Shown here piece by piece: positions 10,818 to 18,601 of a stretch of 64,000 bases of DNA. Under the pieces are notes generated by a model, which ran no database searches, was not told the DNA's origin, and worked only from the letters and a program-made list of their open reading frames with translations. The stretch is taken from the NCBI RefSeq assembly GCF_030549525.1, contig NZ_CP130831.1, positions 62,001 through 126,000 of the forward strand, in the 5' to 3' direction. Within the stretch, counting starts at the first letter, position 1. Each line of letters opens with the position of its first letter. Position numbers and translations under genes: made by a program. Source of the stretch: Stenotrophomonas sp. 704A1. GTDB lineage: Bacteria > Pseudomonadota > Gammaproteobacteria > Xanthomonadales > Xanthomonadaceae.

Positions 10818-11921
10818 ATGCGCACCCTGTTGCTGTTGTTGTTGCTGCTGACATGCACCGCCGTGCAGGCGGCCCCGGTACGCGTGTTCATTGCCGGCGA
10901 TTCCACCGCTGCCGAGTACGGGTCCGAGCGTGCACCGCAGGCGGGCTGGGGCCAGGCGCTGCAGAGCTACCTGGACCCGGCACGCTTCGAGGTACACAAC
11001 CATGCCAAGGGCGGGCGCAGCACGCGCAGCTTCATCGACGAAGGGCGCCTGGAGGCGATCGCCAGCGAGATTCGCCGCGGTGACGTGCTGCTGATCCAGT
11101 TCGGCCACAACGATGCGAAGTTCGAGGACCGCACGCGCTACACCGATCCTGACAGCGACTATCCGCGCCTGCTGATGCGTTTCGTGCAGGTGGCGCGCGA
11201 CAAGGGCGCCACGCCGGTGCTGGTGACCCCGGTGGCACGGCTGCTGTACGACTTCGGTTCACTGCTGGACACGCACGCGCGCTACACGCGGGCGATGCAG
11301 CAGCTGGCGGCGCGGGAGCACGTCGCGCTGATTGAACTCAACGACCGCAGCACGCGCTGGATCCGCGCGCTGGGCGAGCAGGGTGCACGGCCATACTTCC
11401 TGTTCGTGCCCGAGCAGAACAAGGCCGACGGCACGCATTTCAGCGTGGCCGGTGCCAATGCGGTGGCCTGCCTGGTGCTGCGCGAGGCGGTGCCGCTGCT
11501 GCCCGCGCTGAAACCGGCGCTGGTGCGTGACATCGACTGCGACGTGATGGGCGCAGGGCAGGGCGCCGATGCGCAGCGGCCCTCGCAGGTGCTGCATGAA
11601 GACACGGTTGCACGCATGCAGCCCGGCCCGCATGGCGGTGCCGGGCCGACCACCGCGTATCCGTTCTTCGCCGATGCTCCGGACCTGCCGTTCGTGCTGC
11701 GCAAGCGCGTGCTGCACAAGGGCGCCGGCATCGGCCTGCACCCGCAGCACAAGGATGAGATCTACTACATCGTCAGCGGGCAGGGCAGCTACGTGCTGGA
11801 CGGAAAACAGTACGACGTGCGTGCGGGCCATGCGCTGCTGACCCGCCCCGGCAGCACGCACGCGCTGCAGCAGGTGGGCGACGAGGATCTGGTGGTGTTG
11901 TTGGCGTACCCGCGCAACTGA
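10818..11921 (+). CDS. Secreted rhamnogalacturonan acetylesterase-like SGNH hydrolase fused to a cupin
   Basis: A 367-residue exported two-domain protein. ATG 10818 opens a poly-Leu signal peptide ending VQA; an upstream in-frame ATG at 10791 lies inside a palindrome and was rejected. Residues 20-235 are an SGNH esterase: block I GDSTA with Ser29, a Gly in GGRST, block III GHND (96-99) and the DGTHFS block with Asp204 and His207, closest in pattern to rhamnogalacturonan acetylesterases. After a linker, residues 285-367 form a single cupin with metal-binding residues His308, His311, Glu314 and His348. The cupin recalls KdgF, which opens unsaturated uronate rings, but KdgF is cytosolic whereas this domain should be periplasmic. 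Part of the kdu operon; likely role is debranching and processing of pectin fragments (inference). Confidence 0.85.
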   Translation: MRTLLLLLLLLTCTAVQAAPVRVFIAGDSTAAEYGSERAPQAGWGQALQSYLDPARFEVHNHAKGGRSTRSFIDEGRLEAIASEIRRGDVLLIQFGHNDAKFEDRTRYTDPDSDYPRLLMRFVQVARDKGATPVLVTPVARLLYDFGSLLDTHARYTRAMQQLAAREHVALIELNDRSTRWIRALGEQGARPYFLFVPEQNKADGTHFSVAGANAVACLVLREAVPLLPALKPALVRDIDCDVMGAGQGADAQRPSQVLHEDTVARMQPGPHGGAGPTTAYPFFADAPDLPFVLRKRVLHKGAGIGLHPQHKDEIYYIVSGQGSYVLDGKQYDVRAGHALLTRPGSTHALQQVGDEDLVVLLAYPRN

Positions 11922-11926
11922 ACGGC

Positions 11927-11945
11927 AGTCGAGCATGGCTCGACT
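11927..11945 (+). terminator. REP-like hairpin between convergent genes
   Basis: The palindrome AGTCGAGC-ATG-GCTCGACT lies 6 bp past the stop of the esterase-cupin gene and 19 bp before the end of the convergent DUF2442/DUF4375 gene. It is the same palindrome family as the one at 10783 with two compensated changes, so the hairpin is conserved rather than the sequence. It could serve as a bidirectional end structure. Confidence 0.5.
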
Positions 11946-11963
11946 CCACAAGGGGGGCAGGGG

Positions 11964-12623
11964 TCATCGTTGTTCAACCGGCTCCGGGCCGAAGTGCGCC
12001 AGCCCCAGCCGGGCCAGATCTTCCGGGCGCTCGAAATAGGCTTCGTCAAAGGCGTGCAGGGCGGCCTGCTCCTGTTCGGTCATTGCGCCGTACAGGTCGG
12101 TCAGTTCCTTGATTGCCGGGTCATCTTCCAGCCGGTCCAGCAGCCCGCGCATGCCGGCCAGGATCGCGTGGGTCTGCACCGCGCCCATCGCCTGCAGCGC
12201 CCGCAGCGCCAACTGGCAGGTCGGGTCACCCCAGTTGCACAGGAACTGCATGAAGCCGCCGTTGTTGATGTCCGCTTCCATGCGCCACAGCGCCACCAGC
12301 TGCTGGTCTTCATCGCACAGCGCATCCAGCGACCAGGCCGCAGCCTTCAGGCGCGCCAGCGCCGCCTCGTAGCGGTCGTCCCAGACCTGGTTGGGGATAT
12401 CGACCACGCCGTGCTCGCGCGGCGCCAGCAGCGCAGGCCAGTTCACGCCAAGGCCGTTGGCCGTGGCAACCCACTGCGCGCGCTGTTCGGGTGTGGCCTC
12501 GAACAGCGCAGGTGCCCAGCGCAGCGGCTGGCGCGTGCGGCGGCCATCGGCCAGGGTCAACAGGATGAAGTCGTCGTTGAAGGCGACGTCGGTTACGCGC
12601 AGCGAAGCAAATGCATCAGTCAT
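11964..12623 (-). CDS. DUF2442-DUF4375 fusion protein
   Basis: A 219-residue cytosolic protein with no signal peptide. Residues 5-65 (VTDVAFNDDFILLTLADGR, then a PLRW-like strand and a Trp-containing helix) look like DUF2442, a small domain often found beside toxin-antitoxin genes. Residues 80-200, with the hallmark INNGGFMQFLCNWG, belong to the DUF4375/DMP19-like family; DMP19 of Neisseria is an acidic DNA-mimic that binds a transcription factor. The second half here is also strongly acidic. ATG 12623 was preferred over an upstream in-frame codon that would run into the phhA 3' end. It lies 31 bp downstream of phhA on the same strand. Function unknown; a DNA-mimic role is a hypothesis only. 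Confidence 0.75.
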   Translation of the reverse strand: MTDAFASLRVTDVAFNDDFILLTLADGRRTRQPLRWAPALFEATPEQRAQWVATANGLGVNWPALLAPREHGVVDIPNQVWDDRYEAALARLKAAAWSLDALCDEDQQLVALWRMEADINNGGFMQFLCNWGDPTCQLALRALQAMGAVQTHAILAGMRGLLDRLEDDPAIKELTDLYGAMTEQEQAALHAFDEAYFERPEDLARLGLAHFGPEPVEQR

Positions 12624-12654
12624 GCCGTGCAGGATACCCGCGCGGCAGCACGCC

Positions 12655-13548
12655 TCACACGTCGCCGCCGTCCGCCCAGCCTTCACCCGTGCCGGCCTGG
12701 AACACGTGGTCGTCGGCCTGCACATCACCGGCCGGCAGGTGCTCCTGGTCGGCCAGAGCGGCGTAGATCGGAGTGAAGTCCGGCGAGGTCGCCTGCATCA
12801 GCTGCTCGAAGCTGTCGATGACGAAGTAGGTTTTCTGGAAGGTGTCGATGCGGTACTTCGTGCGCATGATCCGCTGCAGGTCGAAGCCGATGCGGTTGGG
12901 CGCGGCCGATTCCAGCGAGTACAGCGATTCGCCCTTGGACGAGACGATGCCGGCGCCGTAGATGCGCAGGCCGTCGGGCGTGTCGATCAGGCCGAATTCC
13001 ACCGTGTACCAGTACAGGCGCGTGAGGTTCTGCAGCGCGTCCGGGCCGATCGCGTGGGCTTTGACGCCGCCGCGGCCGTAGGCCTCCATGTAGTCGGCAA
13101 ACACCGGATTCATCAGCAGCGGCACATGCCCGAACAGGTCGTGGAACAGGTCCGGTTCGGCGATGTAGTCGATCTGGTCGGGGCGGCGGATCCACCACGT
13201 CACCGGGAAGCGGCGGTTGGCCAGGTGGTCGAAGAAGTCCAGCTCCGGCAGCAGGCCTTCCACGCCGACCAGGGTCCAGCCGGTGGCCGCGCCCAGCACT
13301 TCGTTGAGCTGGTCGAAGCGCGGGATCATGTGCGCGTTCATGCCCATCTCGTCCTGCGCATCCAGGAATTCCTGGCAGGCGCGGCCGACCAGCAGTTCGC
13401 GCTGGCGCTGGTACAGGGTGCTCCAGGTGGCATGGTCGTCGGCGCTATAGGTGTCCCACGGCTGCTCGACGAGCGCGGTGGTGTACACCGGCACGTAGCC
13501 CTTGTCGGTCTGCTGGTGTTCGACGCGGCGGGGCGGGGCGAGGTCCAT
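12655..13548 (-). CDS. phhA: Phenylalanine-4-hydroxylase
   Basis: A 297-residue non-haem iron, pterin-dependent monooxygenase that converts phenylalanine to tyrosine in the cytosol. ATG 13548 has AGGAGT at 13555-13560 on the coding strand. The iron site is visible as two His in HDLFGHVPLL and the Glu in YWYTVEFGLI. The pterin and substrate segments around RRPDQIDY and ESLYSLES match bacterial PhhA. A short C-terminal tail after residue 270 is rich in acidic residues and Gly. It is divergent from an Lrp/AsnC gene across 126 bp with two inverted repeats, so expression is probably controlled by that regulator. No pterin dehydratase gene (phhB) is adjacent. Confidence 0.95.
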   Translation of the reverse strand: MDLAPPRRVEHQQTDKGYVPVYTTALVEQPWDTYSADDHATWSTLYQRQRELLVGRACQEFLDAQDEMGMNAHMIPRFDQLNEVLGAATGWTLVGVEGLLPELDFFDHLANRRFPVTWWIRRPDQIDYIAEPDLFHDLFGHVPLLMNPVFADYMEAYGRGGVKAHAIGPDALQNLTRLYWYTVEFGLIDTPDGLRIYGAGIVSSKGESLYSLESAAPNRIGFDLQRIMRTKYRIDTFQKTYFVIDSFEQLMQATSPDFTPIYAALADQEHLPAGDVQADDHVFQAGTGEGWADGGDV

Positions 13549-13595
13549 GGAAAGACTCCTTGACGGGATAGCCACGATGCTAGGGCAGGGCGCGC

Positions 13596-13640
13596 GCAAC
13601 AGGGTTGCAAAAGTTGCGCAGAATAGCGCCGATGGCGCAA
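13596..13640. promoter_or_regulatory. Inverted repeats between phhA and the Lrp-type regulator
   Basis: Two palindromes lie in the 126-bp divergent region: GCAAC-AGG-GTTGC (13596-13608) and TTGCGC...GCGCAA (13614-13619 with 13635-13640, 15-bp spacer). TTGC/GCAA half-sites recur about once per helical turn or two, as expected for an octameric Lrp/AsnC-type regulator. They sit where phhA transcription should start. Confidence 0.45.
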
Positions 13641-13674
13641 TATCCTTGCGTACTCACCATGTTGCGGGGCAACA

Positions 13675-14157
13675 ATGGCCGGAGAAGTCCAGTTCGATCG
13701 CACGGATATACGCCTGCTGGCTGAAATCCAGCGCGATGGTCGCGCCACCAACGCCGAGCTGGCGACACGGGTGAACCTGTCGCCGTCGGCGTGCCTGCGT
13801 CGTCTGCAGCGGCTGGAAAGCGAAGGCGTGATTGTCGGCTACGGCGCGCGGCTGGAGCCACGCCGGCTCGGCCTCGGCCTGCAGGCGTTCGTGCGCGTGC
13901 AGCTGGAGAAGCACGACCAGGCCGCGATCGGGCACTTCGTCGACAGCGTGCAGGCGTGGGATGAAGTGGTGGCCTGCCACGCCCTGACCGGCGACATGGA
14001 CTACCTGCTGCACGTGTACGTGCGCGACCTGGAGCACTTCTCGCGTTTCCTGCTCGACCGGCTGCTCAATGCCGGCGGCGTGGCAGACGCCAATTCCAGC
14101 TTCGTGCTGCGTACGGTGAAGGGGTTCCAGGCGTTGCCGCTGTCGCAACTGGAATGA
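13675..14157 (+). CDS. Lrp/AsnC-family regulator, probably of phhA
   Basis: A 160-residue feast/famine regulator. The N-terminal helix-turn-helix spans about residues 8-55 (LLAEIQRDGR, then LATRVNLSPSACLRRLQRLE), followed by the alpha/beta RAM ligand-binding domain with the typical VVACHALTGDMDYLLHVYV core near residues 100-118. Length and order match Lrp homologues. It is transcribed away from phhA, and the intergenic region carries TTGC/GCAA palindromes. By analogy with aromatic-amino-acid Lrp proteins it probably activates phenylalanine catabolism when phenylalanine or tyrosine is abundant (inference). Confidence 0.92.
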   Translation: MAGEVQFDRTDIRLLAEIQRDGRATNAELATRVNLSPSACLRRLQRLESEGVIVGYGARLEPRRLGLGLQAFVRVQLEKHDQAAIGHFVDSVQAWDEVVACHALTGDMDYLLHVYVRDLEHFSRFLLDRLLNAGGVADANSSFVLRTVKGFQALPLSQLE

Positions 14158-14162
14158 GCGCG

Positions 14163-14185
14163 CCGCTGCCATTTGACGGCAGCGG
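14163..14185 (+). terminator. Hairpin after the Lrp gene
   Basis: CCGCTGCC (14163-14170) pairs with GGCAGCGG (14178-14185) across a 7-nt loop, five bases after the stop codon. No T-run follows, so it is only a possible terminator. Confidence 0.4.
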
Positions 14186-14256
14186 GTGGGTAGCCGAGCA
14201 TCATCGGCGGCGGCGCTGACCTGCGCGCGCCGCTGCGCTCTTCCCCGGTTCCAGGC

Positions 14257-16254
14257 ATGTCCGAAATCCAGCACCCGGTGCTCTCCACCACCTTCCTGCC
14301 GCTGCAGCGCAAGTCGCTGGCGCGCTACATCGCCCATGGCACGCCGCCGCAGACCGCGCTGGAACAAGCCGGCCTGATGGCCGCGCAGCTGTGCCGCGCG
14401 CGCCTGCACGCGCCGGCCGAGATCGAGCGGCTGCTGCACGATGCCTGCGCGCTGTTCGCAGCCGATGCCACCGCTGCCGCCCGGCTGGCCGGCAGCGGTG
14501 GCGGCGGCCCGCCGGACCTGGAGGCATGGCTGGCCGCGCTGGCCGCCCACGGCGTGCTGCTGGCACCGGCGCAGATCGTGCAGGACGCCCTCACCGCCTC
14601 GCCGCACGCCTATCCCGGCCTGGCGCTGCAGCAGGCCTGCCAGCAGACGCTGGCGGTGCACGAGATCCGCTTTCCGGCCACTTTCGCCAGCGATGATGAA
14701 GAAGCCGAACAGGCCCCGGCCGCCGCTGGCGACGCGCGTGCAGTCGAACACCATGGCCTGTACACCTCCGAACAGGCCCGCGTGCTGCGTGCGATCGCGG
14801 CCAACCCGGACGAGCTGCTCGACCTCGATGGCTATGCCGGCACCGGCAAGGGCCACCTGGTGCTGGCGCTGATGGACGCGCGCCCGGGCCGCTACACCTA
14901 CGTGGCGCCGTCGCGCGGCCAGGTGGAGGCGTTCCGCGCGCGCGTACCGGCCAGCACCGCCGTACGCCTGCTGACCCAGATCGAATTCGCCAATCGTGTG
15001 GCCCAGCACGCCGCGCGCAGCGGACAGACCGGCGGCTTTGTCGCCAGCTACCGGCGCAGCACCCGCACCCCGCGCGAGATTGCCGGCCGCATCGGCCTGC
15101 AGGGCATCGGCGGGCGCAGTCCCGAGCAGGTGCTGCTGACCGCCTTCGAGGCCATCAACCGCTGGTGTGCATCGTCCGCACCACGCATGGCGTTCCAGCA
15201 TTTCGACCGCTCGGTGCCCGCCGCGATGCTCGACGTGGCGCCCTATCTGGCGGCCGCCGAGCTAGTCTGGCGCAGCATGTTCGATGCCGGGCTGCAGCGC
15301 GGCACGCTGTTGAGCCTGAGCCCGCTGCACATCGGCAAATGGCTGGCCCTGCGCGGGGTACGCCCACCGCTGGAGCTGGGCATGCTGCTGATCGACGAGG
15401 CGCACGATCTCAGCCCGTCGTGGAAGCAGCTGCTGTCCACCCACGCACCCGGCGTGGTCAGCCTCGGCGACCCGCACCAGTGCCTGACCGGCACGGTGCC
15501 GCGCTGGGCGGCATCGAAGGTGCTGGAAATGCACCAGTCGGTGCGCCAGGGCAACCAGGTCGAGGGCCTGGTCAACCAGACCCTGGCGCTGGATGGACTG
15601 GGTCAGGAAAGTGGGCCGTTCGTCGGTGCCGCCGACCGCGCCACCGGTGTGCTGCATTACCGCGACTGGTCGCAGGTGCCGGCCGAAGGCCTGCGCATCC
15701 ACGGCAACGTCGCCGACCTGGCCCTGGATACCGCGCAGCTGCAGTTGCGCGGGCTGCGGCCCTACCTGCACCCGGCCTCGTTGCGCGCACTGCGCAGCAC
15801 GCTGCAGCGGCCGCTGGATGCCTGGCGGCGCCGCGACAGCGAATCGAACCCGACCTGGCAGGGCGTTCTGGCTGCGCATGCCGATCAAGGCCAGGCCGCA
15901 CTGGTGGAACTGTTCGCGTCCGCCGACCGCCCGCAGGCCCTGCTGCAGGCGCTGGATGACCAGGACACGGCTGCGGGTGCGCGCGTGGTGCTGTGCCTGG
16001 CCGAACACGCGAAGAACCTGCAGTTCGACGTGGTATCGCTATCGCCCGGGTGTTTCAGTGCGGGGCAGGGCGGGCGCATCTGGCACGACCCGGTACGCGC
16101 GGTGTACCTGGCCTTGACCCGTGCGCGCCGGCAGCTGCATGTACCGGCCGACGGCATGGAGCAGCTGCAGCACACCGCTGCCCTGCAGGCGCAGGCGCGT
16201 CAGGCGCGCAGGCGCGAGCGGCAACGGGCCAGCGGCTACCGGCCCGCGCGCTAG
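14257..16254 (+). CDS. SF1 (UvrD-like) helicase-related ATPase with atypical Walker A
   Basis: A 665-residue protein with superfamily 1A helicase motifs but an unusual front half. The first 165 residues are Ala-rich, probably helical and without a recognised domain. The nucleotide-binding loop GYAGTGKG (192-199) lacks the Ser/Thr that normally follows the Lys. Motif II is LLIDEAHDL (DEAH rather than DEAQ/DECQ), motif III is SLGDPHQ, motif V resembles HAKNLQFDVVSL and motif VI is YLALTRARRQL, all in the right order. The inserts usual in UvrD/Rep are reduced. This suggests a DNA-dependent ATPase or helicase of unclear substrate. The start at 14257 has a poor Shine-Dalgarno, and an Lrp gene lies 99 bp upstream. 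Its end meets a convergent patatin gene 14 bp away. Confidence 0.72.
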   Translation: MSEIQHPVLSTTFLPLQRKSLARYIAHGTPPQTALEQAGLMAAQLCRARLHAPAEIERLLHDACALFAADATAAARLAGSGGGGPPDLEAWLAALAAHGVLLAPAQIVQDALTASPHAYPGLALQQACQQTLAVHEIRFPATFASDDEEAEQAPAAAGDARAVEHHGLYTSEQARVLRAIAANPDELLDLDGYAGTGKGHLVLALMDARPGRYTYVAPSRGQVEAFRARVPASTAVRLLTQIEFANRVAQHAARSGQTGGFVASYRRSTRTPREIAGRIGLQGIGGRSPEQVLLTAFEAINRWCASSAPRMAFQHFDRSVPAAMLDVAPYLAAAELVWRSMFDAGLQRGTLLSLSPLHIGKWLALRGVRPPLELGMLLIDEAHDLSPSWKQLLSTHAPGVVSLGDPHQCLTGTVPRWAASKVLEMHQSVRQGNQVEGLVNQTLALDGLGQESGPFVGAADRATGVLHYRDWSQVPAEGLRIHGNVADLALDTAQLQLRGLRPYLHPASLRALRSTLQRPLDAWRRRDSESNPTWQGVLAAHADQGQAALVELFASADRPQALLQALDDQDTAAGARVVLCLAEHAKNLQFDVVSLSPGCFSAGQGGRIWHDPVRAVYLALTRARRQLHVPADGMEQLQHTAALQAQARQARRRERQRASGYRPAR

Positions 16255-16268
16255 GCGCCCGCGTCAGC

Positions 16269-17261
16269 TCAGCACTTTTCCTTGCGGCCCATCAGCTTGC
16301 CCAGGCGCGAAGGTTCGTCGCACTTCGGCGCCGCCACCGGTGCCGGTGCCAAGGCGGCGGCACGGGCCTTCTGCAGCTGCATGATCCTGGCGCGGATCTG
16401 CGGCATCGCCGCCATCGCGGCCTTCTCGCCTTCCAGGATCGCCGTACCGCGCTGGCTGAAATCGGCGGCGCCGATGTCCAGCACCTTCGGTCGGATCACG
16501 ATGTCGGCACGGGCCAGTTCCTGTTCGCCCAGGCGCTGGCCCATGATCGAGATCGACTGGTTGACGATGCCCAGCATGCCGGTCGGCGCCTTGCCACTGG
16601 CCTTGCTGGAGATGTCCACGGCGATCACGAACTCGGCCCCGAGCTGGCGCGCGGCGTCCACCGGCACCGGGCTGACCACGCCGCCGTCGATGTAGTTGCG
16701 GCCACCGATCTTCACCGGCTCGAACACCCCGGGAATGCTGCTGGACGCGCGCACCGCCTGGCCGACGTTGCCGCGCACGAAGATCGCGCGCTCGCCGGTT
16801 TCCAGCTGGGTGGCAACGGCGGCGAACGGCTTCTTCAGCCGTTCGGCCGGCCGGTTGGCCACCTGTTCGTTGACGTAGTCCTGCAGCTTCTGGCCCTGCA
16901 CCAGGCCGCCGGAGAACAGCCGCACGTCGCGGATGCTGGCTTCATCCAGGGCCACGGCCCTGCTCTGCATCTGGAAGGCATCCATGCCGCTGGCATACAG
17001 CGCGCCGACCACGCTGCCGGCACTGGTGCCGGAGACCACCACCGGCTCGAAGCCATTGGCCTCGAGCATCTTGATCACACCGATGTGGGCAAAGCCCTTG
17101 GCCGCGCCACCGCCGAGGGCGATGCCGATCTTCACCGGCTTGGCCTGCGGCACCACCGCCTGTGCGGGCGGCGGCGTGGGGCGGACTTCCTCGCCACCGC
17201 AGCCGGCCAGCAGGCCGAGCAGGGCGACAGACAGCAGCACACGGGGGCGGAACAGACTCAT
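16269..17261 (-). CDS. Patatin-like phospholipase lipoprotein (RssA/NTE-type)
   Basis: A 330-residue lipoprotein with a patatin domain, predicted to hydrolyse acyl chains from phospholipids using a Ser-Asp dyad. ATG 17261 was chosen because it begins a lipoprotein signal (lipobox LLAGC near residue 22). The anion-hole motif IGIALGGGAAKGFAHIGV is followed by the nucleophile elbow SGTSAGS and the dyad Asp in YIDGGVVSPVPV. The C-terminal 50 residues are Ala-rich and basic and end in KEKC. Periplasmic or outer-membrane location is implied by the lipobox. It ends convergently with the helicase-like gene and starts 68 bp from a GTAG-type repeat. Substrate and role in envelope lipid turnover are inferred from the family. 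Confidence 0.9.
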   Translation of the reverse strand: MSLFRPRVLLSVALLGLLAGCGGEEVRPTPPPAQAVVPQAKPVKIGIALGGGAAKGFAHIGVIKMLEANGFEPVVVSGTSAGSVVGALYASGMDAFQMQSRAVALDEASIRDVRLFSGGLVQGQKLQDYVNEQVANRPAERLKKPFAAVATQLETGERAIFVRGNVGQAVRASSSIPGVFEPVKIGGRNYIDGGVVSPVPVDAARQLGAEFVIAVDISSKASGKAPTGMLGIVNQSISIMGQRLGEQELARADIVIRPKVLDIGAADFSQRGTAILEGEKAAMAAMPQIRARIMQLQKARAAALAPAPVAAPKCDEPSRLGKLMGRKEKC

Positions 17262-17328
17262 CGGCAATGCGCGCGGGGCGCCGGAATCGGGAAAGGGCGC
17301 CAGCATACCGAAGGCACAAAATCCGTGG

Positions 17329-17397
17329 GTAGCGCCGGGCCCTTCCCGGCGGATGGTTCAGCTGCCGCTGTGCTCGCCGGGCATGGCCCGGCGCTAC
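17329..17397. repeat. SMAG-type dimer element with 13-bp perfect ends
   Basis: GTAGCGCCGGGCC (17329-17341) is repeated in perfect inverted orientation as GGCCCGGCGCTAC (17385-17397), bounding a 69-bp element. The GTAG ends and GC-rich stems match the paired REP (SMAG) architecture of Stenotrophomonas. It lies in the 164-bp gap between the AIM24-like and patatin genes, both on the minus strand. Confidence 0.7.
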
Positions 17398-17425
17398 CGA
17401 TGCAGGAGGGCGCGCGCCGGACCGC

Positions 17426-18445
17426 TCAGCCCAGCAGCGAACTTTCGCCGCGGCGCTTGCCACCGCCCTGCGGGGCCGCCATCCACATGCGCCCGGCCAG
17501 GCGCGAGAACGGCAGCGACTGCAGCCAGACCTTGCCCGGCCCGGTCAGCGTCGCCAGGAACACGCCTTCGCCGCCGAACAGCATGCTCTTGATGCCCTTG
17601 ATCCGGCGCACGTCCATGTCCACGCTCGGGTGGTAGGCCACGATGCAGCCGGTGTCCACGTCCAGGCGCTCGCCGGCGGCCAGCTCGCGCTCGACCACAC
17701 AGCCGCCGGCATGGATGAACACCCAGCCATCGCCCTCCAGCTTCTGCATGATGAAGCCCTCGCCGCCGAACAGGCCGGTCATGATCCTGCGCTGGAACTG
17801 CACGCCGATCTGCACCCCGCGCGCACCGGCCAGGAAGCTGTCCTTCTGGCACACCAGGCGGCCGCCATGCTGGTCCAGCTTCATGGCCAGCACGGTGCCG
17901 GGGTAGGGCGCGGCGAAGGCGACCTTGCCGCGTCCGGCGCCGGTCTGGGTGTAGACCGTGGCGAACAGGCTTTCGCCGGTCAGCACGCGCTTGCCGGCCG
18001 CCATCACCTTGTCCATGAGGCCGCTGCCCGGGCCGCCGCGCGCGCCGCCGCCGAAGACGGTCTCCATCTGCACCGAGGCGTCCTTGAACATCAGCGCGCC
18101 GGCCTCGGCGACGGCACCTTCACCGGCATCCAGCTCGATTTCCACGAACTGCATTTCATGGCCGACGATGCGGAAGTCGATGCGGTCGGCGCCGCCGCGC
18201 GAGCGCTGTCCGGGGGCGGTGACCGCGGGCGCCGACGGGCCCGGCGCGGTGACCGGCGGCGGACCGGGAGGCGCGGCTGCCGGCCGGTGCAGGGCGGCCA
18301 CCTCGGCCACCGGGGTCCAGCCGTTCATGCCCTGGGACCAGGCCAACGCCTGCGGATGGGCCTGCGCGAAGGCGCGCGCAGCCTCGTCCTCAAGCGGGCC
18401 GACGCGCTCGGCCCGGGCCGGGGCATGGAAGTACCACTGGGTCAT
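17426..18445 (-). CDS. AIM24/TIGR00266-family protein with N-terminal GYF_2-like domain
   Basis: A 339-residue cytosolic protein. Residues 1-55 (QWYFHAPARAERVGPLEDE, then AWSQGMNGWTPVAEV) form the GYF_2-like domain often appended to bacterial proteins of unknown function. A Pro/Ala-rich linker follows to about residue 90. The rest is the AIM24/TIGR00266 beta-fold with the repeated glycine-rich LFGGEGFIMQKLEGDGWVFI and MLFGGEGVFLATLTGPG segments. AIM24 in yeast mitochondria supports inner-membrane organisation; bacterial members have no firm function. ATG 18445 was preferred over an upstream extension overlapping the TonB-receptor promoter region. It is divergent from the TonB receptor gene. 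Confidence 0.82.
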   Translation of the reverse strand: MTQWYFHAPARAERVGPLEDEAARAFAQAHPQALAWSQGMNGWTPVAEVAALHRPAAAPPGPPPVTAPGPSAPAVTAPGQRSRGGADRIDFRIVGHEMQFVEIELDAGEGAVAEAGALMFKDASVQMETVFGGGARGGPGSGLMDKVMAAGKRVLTGESLFATVYTQTGAGRGKVAFAAPYPGTVLAMKLDQHGGRLVCQKDSFLAGARGVQIGVQFQRRIMTGLFGGEGFIMQKLEGDGWVFIHAGGCVVERELAAGERLDVDTGCIVAYHPSVDMDVRRIKGIKSMLFGGEGVFLATLTGPGKVWLQSLPFSRLAGRMWMAAPQGGGKRRGESSLLG

Positions 18446-18601
18446 CGCAGCAGGTCCGTTGCGGAAAAACCCGAGTCTAGCGGCAGCTTTGGGCCGCGCA
18501 CGAGGGCGCCATGAACGGCCGGCATTTGCGAGGCAGGTGCTGTATTGCAACAATTATCTGGTAGCGCCGTTTTACCACCCCTCCAAACACAGCCTACCGC
18601 C

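Noticed and set aside
10818..11921. Naming the cupin part kdgF
   Set aside because: The protein has a signal peptide, whereas KdgF acts in the cytosol, and one cupin motif alone does not prove that activity.
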